Positions 57,431 to 64,000 of a DNA stretch of 64,000 nt are shown piece by piece. Numbering within the stretch: the first letter of the stretch is position 1; each line of letters starts with the position of its first letter. A program made the position numbers and the translations under genes. Under the pieces are notes generated by a model. The model was given only the letters and a program-made list of their open reading frames with translations, was not told the DNA's origin and did not search any database. Source of the DNA: DATDIC01 sp963764525 (lineage in GTDB: Bacteria > Pseudomonadota > Alphaproteobacteria > Acetobacterales > Acetobacteraceae); the NCBI GenBank assembly GCA_963764525.1, contig CAVXTC010000010.1, forward strand, positions 1-64,000, read 5' to 3'.

Positions 57431-57802
57431 TCATGTGGCGGCGGGCTGGAACAATTCGATCGCATTGCCGGACGGGTCCTCGCAGAGGATCTGCCGCCCA
57501 CCGGGGCCGGCCACGATGTCGTTCCGAAAGACCACGCCATGGTCTCGCAGCGACGCCACCAGGGCGCCCAGGTCGGTCACTTGCAGCACGAAGCGGTTCC
57601 AGCCGCCCGGCTCTGGTCGCCGTCCGTCCGGCATCGGTCGCGCCGCAGAGGCGAGCGGTCCGGCCAGCCACAGGATCAGGTCGTCCCGCTCAAGGATCGC
57701 CATCGCCGGCCCGAATTGCCGCTGCAACGCGAAGCCGAGGCAATCGCGATAGAATGCGATCGCTTCGTCCACATCGCGGACGAGGTAACGCATGGCGGCC
57801 AT
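57431..57802 (-). CDS. VOC/glyoxalase-family protein
   Basis: A 123-residue vicinal-oxygen-chelate fold protein. MRYLVRDVDEAIAFYRDCLGF is the typical first beta-alpha unit and DPSGNAIELFQPA the last strand with the metal glutamate. Only one of the usual two metal histidine positions is obvious, so it may bind rather than turn over a small ligand. It lies on the same strand just upstream of the PPOX-type gene. Confidence 0.82.
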   Translation of the reverse strand: MAAMRYLVRDVDEAIAFYRDCLGFALQRQFGPAMAILERDDLILWLAGPLASAARPMPDGRRPEPGGWNRFVLQVTDLGALVASLRDHGVVFRNDIVAGPGGRQILCEDPSGNAIELFQPAAT

Positions 57803-57951
57803 GGGGTGCTCCTGCTGACTGCTTCGGCGCGATGATAGTAAACGGAGGCGATCGCCGTGAGCGCTGCCTGGACTTCAACCGTCGATGTGGCATGAAGCGT
57901 CGGGGACCATTCGAAATGCGCGGTAACCAGCAACATGGACACCAGATGGTC

Positions 57952-60012
57952 ATGACCGAGCCGGTACCGGCGATCCGTCGTGTGCTGCGGCTGGTGCTGC
58001 CGGCCGTGGTCGTCCTGTTCGCCGCCGCCGCGCCGGCCGCCGCCCTGGAAAGCTCGCCGGTGAGCAGCGCACACGATACCGCGACCCTGGTCTCCGATAC
58101 CGACGCAGTTGCTCCCGGCACTCCGTTCCGCATCGCGCTGCGCCTGCGCATGCAGCCGGGCTGGCACACCTACTGGCGGAATCCCGGCGATGCCGGCGTA
58201 GCGCCGCAGATGAAGCTTACCTTGCCGCCGGGCGCCACCGCCGGGCCGATCGACTGGCCGACGCCGCAGCGCGTCGCCGAGGGCCCCCTGATGACCTACG
58301 CCTATACCGGCGAGGTCCTGCTGCCGATCACCGTGACCCCAGGCAACGCCGTCGGACCGGTCGAGGCGACCGCGAACTGGCTGGTCTGCAAGGAGATCTG
58401 CGTCCCTGAACAGGGCCGGTTCCGACTTGACCTGCCACAGGGGCAGCCGGCGCCCTCGGTCGAGGCGCCGCTGTTCGCGCGTGCCGATCAGGCGCGGCCG
58501 ATCGCCTCTCCGTGGCAGGCCGTTATCGCGCCGGATGGCCGGCTGTGGGTCAGCGGCGCCGAACTGCGCCCGGCCACGGTTGCCAAGGCCTGGTTCATCC
58601 CCGCCACCTCCGGCCTGATCGACGACGCCGCGCCGCAGCGGCTGACCGTCCGCGATGGCGGTTTTTTGCTGACGCTGGCGGGGGTGAAACCGGGCAGTGA
58701 TCTCGAGGGGGTTCTCGGCGTCATCGATCCGGCCGGGCAAGAAACCTCGGTCAGCCTGAAGGCGGTGCCGGGAGCGGTGCCGGATGCCTTGGGGCTGCCG
58801 CTGGCGCGGTTGCTCGGTCTCGCGTTCCTGGGCGGACTGGTCCTGAACCTGATGCCATGCGTGTTTCCGGTGCTGGCGATGAAGGCGATCGGGCTCGCCG
58901 AGGGCACCGCGCGGGGACGAATGCGTCCTCATGCGTGGTCGTATGCGCTCGGGGTTCTGGCGACCTTCGGCGCGCTGGGCGGCGCATTGGTGGCGGCGCG
59001 GGCCGGCGGAGCTGCGGCGGGATGGGGATTCCAGTTCCAATCACCGGCCTTCGTTGCCGGGATGGCGTGGGTGCTGTTCGGCGTCGGCCTGAACCTTTCG
59101 GGGGTGTTCGAGGTGGGGGGTGGGCTGACCGGTGCCGGGCAGCACATGGCAGGCCGGGGCGGGCACCTGGGCAGTTTCTTCACCGGCCTGCTGGCGGTTC
59201 TGGTGGCGACGCCCTGCACGGCGCCGTTCATGGCGGCGGCGATTGCCGCGGCGCTGGTGGCGCCGGCCGCGGTGACGCTGCTGGTGTTCCTGACGATGGG
59301 GCTTGGCCTCGCTGCGCCATATCTGGTTCTGGCGGAGATCCCCGGACTTGCGCGGGCGCTGCCGCGGCCGGGCCGCTGGATGGAGGTGCTGCGCCAGGCG
59401 CTGGCATTTCCGATGTATGCCGCCGCCGCCTGGCTGCTGTGGGTGATCAGCCAGGAGGCGGGGCCCTCGGGCGTGCTGGGCACGCTTGTCGGGGCATTGC
59501 TGGTCGGCTTTGCCGCGTGGGTGCTCGGTGCCACGCAGCGGGAGCCAAGCGGGACTCGGCGCCTGGGGCAAGCCGGCGCGGCGGCTGCACTGCTGATCGC
59601 CGTGGCGGTGCTGACCGGACTCGCCACGATGCCCCCGAGTCCCGTGGCGGGGCTGGCCGAACCGGGTGCCGAACGATTTTCCGCGGCACGGTTGGCCGCG
59701 CTGCGGGCCAAGGGGCAGCCGGTGTTCGTCGATATGACCGCGGCGTGGTGCGTGACGTGCCTGATCAACGAGCGCGTCGCCATCGCCACGCCGGCCGTGC
59801 GGCAGGCGTTCGCGGCACATGGGGTGGCATATCTGATGGGCGACTGGACGCGGCAGGACCCGGCGATCACCGCGTTTCTGCACTCGCATGGGCGCGATGG
59901 GGTGCCGTTGTATGTGTATTTCCCGCCCGGTCATGGTGCGGGGATCGTACTCCCGCAGTTGCTGACGGAAAGCGCGATGCTGAACCGGTTGGACGAGAAG
60001 GCGGGAGGCTGA
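57952..60012 (+). CDS. DsbD/ScsB-like thiol-disulfide transporter
   Basis: A membrane protein that passes electrons from the cytoplasm to periplasmic thiols. After a signal peptide (LVLPAVVVLFAAAAPAAA) comes a DsbC-like periplasmic domain with paired cysteines (LVCKEICVP). Eight hydrophobic helices follow, with the transport cysteines in NLMPCVFPVLAMKAIGLAEG and ATPCTAPFMAAA. The C-terminal thioredoxin domain has WCVTC. About 686 residues, intact. ATG 57952 is chosen because it sits close to the signal peptide; ATG 57892 would add 20 residues. It may support cytochrome c maturation (ccmB is 2.8 kb downstream) or metal tolerance. Confidence 0.85.
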   Translation: MTEPVPAIRRVLRLVLPAVVVLFAAAAPAAALESSPVSSAHDTATLVSDTDAVAPGTPFRIALRLRMQPGWHTYWRNPGDAGVAPQMKLTLPPGATAGPIDWPTPQRVAEGPLMTYAYTGEVLLPITVTPGNAVGPVEATANWLVCKEICVPEQGRFRLDLPQGQPAPSVEAPLFARADQARPIASPWQAVIAPDGRLWVSGAELRPATVAKAWFIPATSGLIDDAAPQRLTVRDGGFLLTLAGVKPGSDLEGVLGVIDPAGQETSVSLKAVPGAVPDALGLPLARLLGLAFLGGLVLNLMPCVFPVLAMKAIGLAEGTARGRMRPHAWSYALGVLATFGALGGALVAARAGGAAAGWGFQFQSPAFVAGMAWVLFGVGLNLSGVFEVGGGLTGAGQHMAGRGGHLGSFFTGLLAVLVATPCTAPFMAAAIAAALVAPAAVTLLVFLTMGLGLAAPYLVLAEIPGLARALPRPGRWMEVLRQALAFPMYAAAAWLLWVISQEAGPSGVLGTLVGALLVGFAAWVLGATQREPSGTRRLGQAGAAAALLIAVAVLTGLATMPPSPVAGLAEPGAERFSAARLAALRAKGQPVFVDMTAAWCVTCLINERVAIATPAVRQAFAAHGVAYLMGDWTRQDPAITAFLHSHGRDGVPLYVYFPPGHGAGIVLPQLLTESAMLNRLDEKAGG

Positions 60013-60085
60013 GGTCCGCTGCCGCAAGCGCGCCAAGGGCGGAATGTCCGTCGAGTTTCTTACGATGCTTCCGGGCGTTTGCCGC

Positions 60086-61901
60086 TCACGCACCCAGGCA
60101 AGGTAATCGAGGCCGATGAGCGCCTGTTGCGCAGGCTTGGGATTTGGTCGGCCTTTCGAGATCGACCACATGAGCCAGGATGGTTTCATTTGTTAGCCGG
60201 CTGTCCCCGCGCAGCACAGCCAGATCGCATCCCTCGTCCGCTTGCAGCACCTGCTCGGCCACGATCCGGTCCCAGCCACGCGCCGGCCGCTCCGGCGCGC
60301 GCCATACCGCCCGGCGGCGAGCCAGTTCGTCGTCACCTACGCAGCAGATCGATCCGCCGCTGTTGCACCGACAGCCGGATGCGGTCGCCGGTCTCGATCA
60401 GCGCCAGCGGTCCGCCGGCTGCGGCCTCCGGCACGATATGCAGCACGATGGTGCCGAACGCGGTGCCCGACATGCGGCAGTCGCTGATGCGGATCATGTC
60501 TTTCACGCCGGCGCGCGCCAGCTTCGCCGGGATGGGCAGGTAACCGGCCTCGGGCATGCCGGCCGGCGTCAGCGGCCCGGCGTTCTTCAGCACCAGCGCG
60601 TCGCGCTCGGTCACGTCCAGCCCCGGGTCATCGATGCGAGCGGCCAGATCCTCCAGCCCGTCGAACACGACGGCACGCGTCTCGGTTTCGAACAGCGCCG
60701 GCGTGGCGGCACTGCGCTTCAGGATAGCGCCGCGTGGCGCCAGTGAGCCGAACAGTGCGACCAGCCCGCCGACCGGAGACACCGGCTCGGTACGCGCCAG
60801 GATGAAGCGCCGATCGACGAACGCCGGCTCGGCCAGCCGCTCGCCCAATGTCGTTCCGGTCACGTCGCGCACGTCGTGGTGCAGCAGGTCCCGCAGCTCC
60901 CACAGCAGCGCCGGCATGCCGCCGCCGGCGTGGAAATCCTCCATGTAGCCGTCGCCGGTGGGCTTCAGATCGACCAGGACGGGCGTGCTGTCGGATAGAT
61001 CGTTCAGCCGCGCCAGCCCGATCCGGATGCCGCGCCGGCCGGCGATGGCGGTCAGGTGAATCAGCGCATTGGTCGAACCGCCGAGCGCCAGCAGCACGCG
61101 CACCGCATTCTCGACCGAGTGTTCGGTGATGATTTCGGATGGCCGGATCGGCCGCTCGATCAGCCGCATCGCCAATCCGCCGGCCTGTTCGGCGGCACGC
61201 AGCCGGTCGGCATGAACGGCGGGGATGCTGGCGGCGCCGGGCGGCATCATCCCCAACGCCTCGGCGATGCAGGCCATCGTGCTGGCAGTGCCCATCACGC
61301 CGCAGGTGCCGGCGGTGGTCGCCAGCCGGCTTTCGATTTCGCCGATCCGCTCGGCCGCGACCTTCCCGGCGCGGTACAGCGCCCAGTATCGCCGGCAATC
61401 GGTGCAGGCCGACAGCCGCTCACCCTGGAACGGGGTGGCCAGCATCGGGCCGGTGACAAGCTGTACGCAGGGAATGTCGGCGGAGGCGGCGGCCATGAGT
61501 TGCGCCGGTACCGTCTTGTCGCAGCCGCCGACCAGCACGGCGGCGTCCATCGGCTGCGCCGTCAGCATCGCCTCGGTATCGAGCGCGGCGAGATTGCGGT
61601 AGTGCATGGAGGTCGGGAACAGCGACGGCTCGCAAAGCGACACTGTAGGGAACGCCAGCGGCAGTCCGCCGGCGGCCAGCACGCCACGCTTTACCGCCTC
61701 GATCAACTCGGGGATCGTGCGGTGGCAGTTGTTGTAATCGGAACCGGTATCGACGATGCCGACCACCGGGCGATCGAGCATCGCCTGGGAGTAGCCCATG
61801 GATTTCGCGAACGACCGCCGCAGGTAAAGCGCGAAATCGCGGTCGCCGTAGTTCGCGGTGTTGCGGGCAAGGCCCCGCTTCGGCGAGGGTTCTTCGTTCA
61901 T
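60086..61901 (-). CDS. IlvD/Edd-family dehydratase (sugar-acid type; one frameshift)
   Basis: An Fe-S dehydratase of the dihydroxy-acid/sugar-acid family. KRGLARNTANYGDRDFALYLRRSFAKSMGYS is typical of the arabonate/xylonate dehydratase side. Cluster cysteines are in VSLCEPSLFPTSMHYRN, VGGCDKTVPA and TAGTCGVMGTASTM. As read, it stops at 60333 after 522 residues. Past that stop, another frame continues the family tail (DDELARRRAVWRAPERPA, QVLQADEGCDLAVLRGDS) to TGA 60086, so one base near 60345 is wrong and the real protein has about 605 residues. It likely makes a 2-keto-3-deoxy sugar acid. Confidence 0.82.
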
Positions 61902-61925
61902 GGGCGAATGCTACGCCCCACCCGC

Positions 61926-62150
61926 TTATGCGCCAAACCCCACGATGCCAGACACCGCCGCCTCGTCCAGGTGGGCTTGCAGAGTGGCCAGCATGGCGCG
62001 AGCCATCGGCTGCGACAGTGCAAAACGAAGTTCGCCGCCGGCGCCGAACGTCGGCCCAGCAGATAGCCGTCGCCGGATCCGGCCGGGGTCAGGTTCCACC
62101 AGCTCACGAGGGCGCGTGACCGCGCAGATCACGTCGCAGCCGGGATGCAT
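61926..62150 (-). CDS. Small hypothetical protein, 74 residues
   Basis: A frame starting MHPGCDVICAVTRPRELVEP with a helical second half (LRFALSQPMARAMLATLQAH and LDEAAVSGIVGFGA). I do not recognise a family. It ends 24 bases before the dehydratase start on the same strand and has amino-acid usage like a real soluble protein. It may be co-transcribed with the dehydratase. No clear ribosome site was found, so it remains a hypothesis. Confidence 0.4.
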   Translation of the reverse strand: MHPGCDVICAVTRPRELVEPDPGRIRRRLSAGPTFGAGGELRFALSQPMARAMLATLQAHLDEAAVSGIVGFGA

Positions 62151-62258
62151 GGCGGTTGACCTGATCCTCGGGAACTTCGAAGCTGGCGCTTAGCCCGATG
62201 CATCAGGAACCGGCATCCAGCCCGATTGTTCACATCGGAAACCGAGGAGCACACAGTA

Positions 62259-62657
62259 ATGGCCGCGATCCCCGACAACTTCCGTGATCTGCTGGAACAG
62301 AAGAAGGCGTTCGCCAACGTCGCCACAGTGAAGACGGACGGCTCGCCGCAGGTCACCCCGGTGTGGTTCGACTATTCCGGCGGCCACATCCGTGTGAACA
62401 CCGCCAAGGGCCGGGTCAAGGCGCGCACCATGAAACCGGGAGCCAAGGTGGCGCTGGCAATCATGGACCCCGACGACGCCTATCGCTACATCCAGGTCCG
62501 CGGCCACGTCGCCCGGGTGACCGAGGATGGCGCCGACGCACACATCGACTCGCTGGCGAAGAAGTATCTAGGCAAGGACAAATACCCGTTCCGCCAGCCC
62601 GGTGAGCAGCGGCTGACAATCGAGATCGCGCCGGAGGCTGTGCAGACGATGGGCTGA
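62259..62657 (+). CDS. PPOX-class F420-dependent-type oxidoreductase
   Basis: A 132-residue split-barrel protein of the TIGR03618 type. FANVATVKTDGSPQVTPVWFDYSGGHIRVNTAKGRVKARTM and VALAIMDPDDAYRYIQVRGHVARVTEDGADAHID are nearly textbook, and KKYLGKDKYPFRQPGEQR closes the family signature. It binds F420 or flavin. ATG 62259 follows GAGGAGCACACAGTA; an in-frame ATG at 62226 lies before the ribosome site. It is one of three F420-type proteins in the window. Confidence 0.9.
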   Translation: MAAIPDNFRDLLEQKKAFANVATVKTDGSPQVTPVWFDYSGGHIRVNTAKGRVKARTMKPGAKVALAIMDPDDAYRYIQVRGHVARVTEDGADAHIDSLAKKYLGKDKYPFRQPGEQRLTIEIAPEAVQTMG

Positions 62658-62777
62658 GCGAAGTTTTCCGCCGGATCAGGGCGGCGTGACCGCCCTGGTC
62701 CGACAGGGGGAGGGGATGCCGACTGCCTCGACGCGGCGGTTGTTACCCTGCCCCTTGTCCATGCGGCGGACGACAGC

Positions 62778-63473
62778 ATGACGCGTTGCTCCGCCGTGTC
62801 GGGCGGAGGCGTTCGGTTCGCTGCGGTGCTGGGGCGTGAACTGCGGTTGTCCTGGCGGCACGGCAGCGACACCTTGGCGGCGCTGCTATTCTTCCTGCTG
62901 GTGGTCGCGCTGTTCCCGCTGGCGATCGGGCCGGGGCCGGAGGTGCTGGGGCGGATCGCGCCAGGGGTCATCTGGGTCGCCGCGCTGCTGGCCGCGCTGC
63001 TGCCGCTGGACCGGCTGTTCGGGGCGGATTTCGAGGACGGCTCGCTCGACCTGCTGCTGCTGTGCGGGCTGCCGGCGGCGGCGGTGGCGTCGGCCAAGGC
63101 GTGCGCGCACTGGCTGGTCACCGGGGTTCCGCTGCTGATCGCGGCGGCGCCCCTGGCGGAGATGCTGCGCCTGCCGGAGCCGGCCTTGCCGGCGCTGCTG
63201 CTGGGACTGCTGGCCGGGACTGTCGTGCTGTCGCTGTTGGGCACCGCCGGGGCGGCGATCGTGCTGGGGGCGCGGCGGGGCGGCGTGCTGCTGCCGCTGC
63301 TGGTGCTGCCGTTGGCGGTGCCGGTGCTGGTGTTCGGGGCGGCGGCGGCGGATGCGGCGGCCACCGGGCTGAGCGCCCGCCCGCATCTGCTGCTGCTGGC
63401 GGCGCTGGCGGCGGCGGCGTTGCCGCTGTGCCCGCTGGCGGCGGGGGCGGCACTGAGGGCGGCGGCGGAATGA
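62778..63473 (+). CDS. ccmB: Heme exporter protein B
   Basis: Membrane subunit of the CcmAB heme-export/apocytochrome loading ABC complex in cytochrome c maturation. The 231-residue chain begins RFAAVLGRELRLSWRHGSDTLAALLFFLLVVALFPLAIGP, has LDRLFGADFEDGSLDLLLL (the conserved FE/DGSLD loop), and then six alanine/leucine-rich helices. ccmA usually lies directly upstream, but here that place holds only ~120 bases of non-coding DNA after a PPOX gene, so the cluster is split or ccmA is elsewhere. Confidence 0.88.
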   Translation: MTRCSAVSGGGVRFAAVLGRELRLSWRHGSDTLAALLFFLLVVALFPLAIGPGPEVLGRIAPGVIWVAALLAALLPLDRLFGADFEDGSLDLLLLCGLPAAAVASAKACAHWLVTGVPLLIAAAPLAEMLRLPEPALPALLLGLLAGTVVLSLLGTAGAAIVLGARRGGVLLPLLVLPLAVPVLVFGAAAADAAATGLSARPHLLLLAALAAAALPLCPLAAGAALRAAAE

Positions 63474-63561
63474 TTGCGCGGGATCGCGCTTTCAGATTGC
63501 TGTTAAGGGGTGATCGCGTTTAATAGGCGCCGGGTTTTGAGATTGGCGGGTCCGGCAATCC

Positions 63562-64000
63562 ATGCGTTCCTTGCTGCTATTCGCTGAAATGATCGTCCTG
63601 CTGCCGATCTCGCTCATGCACCCGTTCGTCGGCGTGCTGATCTGGGACTGGATCAGCTTCATGAACCCGCAGCAGATCTCCTGGGGATTCGCGAGTTCGC
63701 TGCCATGGGCGCTGATTGCCTTCGTGTTCACGGTGACCGGCTGGGTGCTCAGCCCGGTCGAGCCGAAGAAAATCACCATCACGCCGCTGATCGTGCTCAT
63801 GGTGCTGTTCGTAGTCGGTATCACCATCAATATGCCGTTCGCGCTGTCCGACCCTGTGGCAGAATATGAGGCGTGGCTGCGCACTACGAAGATATTCCTG
63901 TTCCTCATTATCACTGCCGCACTGCTGACCGACAAGCATCGGATCGATGCATTAATCTGGATGATGATTATCTGCATCGGATATTACATCCTCGATCAGG
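63562..64000 (+). CDS. Exosortase-associated O-glycosylation ligase, 5' part (runs off the window)
   Basis: The frame opens at ATG 63562 and is still open at the edge (146 codons seen). It reads MRSLLLFAEMIVLLPISLMH then PFVGVLIWDWISFMNPQQIS, WALIAFVFTVTGWVLSPVEP and DKHRIDALIWMMIICIGYY. Hydrophobic helices and the 'PFVGVL.W.W.S.MNP' opening are those of the DUF5935/Wzy-like 'putative O-glycosylation ligase, exosortase A system-associated' group. It would link glycans to surface proteins. It connects in theme with the PEP-CTERM genes at 28-30 kb. Confidence 0.7.
   Translation, partial: MRSLLLFAEMIVLLPISLMHPFVGVLIWDWISFMNPQQISWGFASSLPWALIAFVFTVTGWVLSPVEPKKITITPLIVLMVLFVVGITINMPFALSDPVAEYEAWLRTTKIFLFLIITAALLTDKHRIDALIWMMIICIGYYILDQ

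Overview
The window is GC-rich DNA with short intergenic gaps and many ATGA, GTGA or TGATG gene overlaps. Gene content points to an alphaproteobacterium, most likely Rhodospirillales/Acetobacteraceae: Entner-Doudoroff genes (zwf, kdgK, eda), an anmK/tyrS divergent pair, several branched-chain amino acid and sugar uptake systems, short palindromic repeats, and PEP-CTERM/exosortase-type genes. This assignment is inferred from gene content alone; no rRNA or marker comparison was possible.

Layout. 0-5.3 kb: an IS630-type element, a TetR regulator divergent from a flavin monooxygenase with a palindromic operator between them, a broken DUF1127 gene and a second IS630-type element. 5.3-17.4 kb: sugar and central metabolism (hydratase, tyrS, anmK, kdgK, eda, SDRs, phosphatase, large hydrolase, zwf). 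17.4-18.2 kb: a HigBA-like toxin-antitoxin pair. 18.2-23 kb: a complete branched-chain amino acid ABC operon (livK-livH-livM-livGF) in which the two ATPases form one protein. 23-26.4 kb: M20 peptidase, two small membrane proteins and a ureohydrolase.

26.4-33 kb is the most unusual region. A tRNA-Val(CAC) gene and the first codons of the next ABC-ATPase gene exist twice: intact at 32.7-33.0 kb and decayed at 26.5-26.8 kb. Between them lie a stand-alone 5'-3' exonuclease, two tandem PEP-CTERM surface-protein genes, a phosphodiesterase/TPR protein and a sulfotransferase. Inside this block a unit of about 1.2 kb is tandemly duplicated, leaving a phosphatase-exonuclease chimera as the scar. An exosortase-associated O-glycosylation ligase starts at the right edge of the window (63.6 kb).

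32.9-37.3 kb: a sugar/glycerol-phosphate type ABC transporter. 37.5-53.3 kb: a CoA-binding/MetY fusion, subtilase, adenylate cyclase-TPR, haloperoxidase, diiron protein, CoA transferase, F420-type enzymes, alanine dehydrogenase, NAD synthase and a peptide-binding protein. 53.4-55.4 kb: a decayed patch (SDR, VapBC) beside about 660 bases of AT-rich DNA containing a 143-base run with no C on the + strand. 55.4-64 kb: rhamnonate dehydratase-like enzyme, PPOX and VOC proteins, a DsbD-like protein, an IlvD/Edd dehydratase, CcmB and the ligase.

A caution applies throughout. About twenty genes, including indispensable ones such as tyrS and nadE, are broken by single-base shifts, most of them repaired by removing one base at or near a short homopolymer. 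These look like residual sequencing or assembly errors rather than true decay. For such genes I give full-length coordinates and name the shift.
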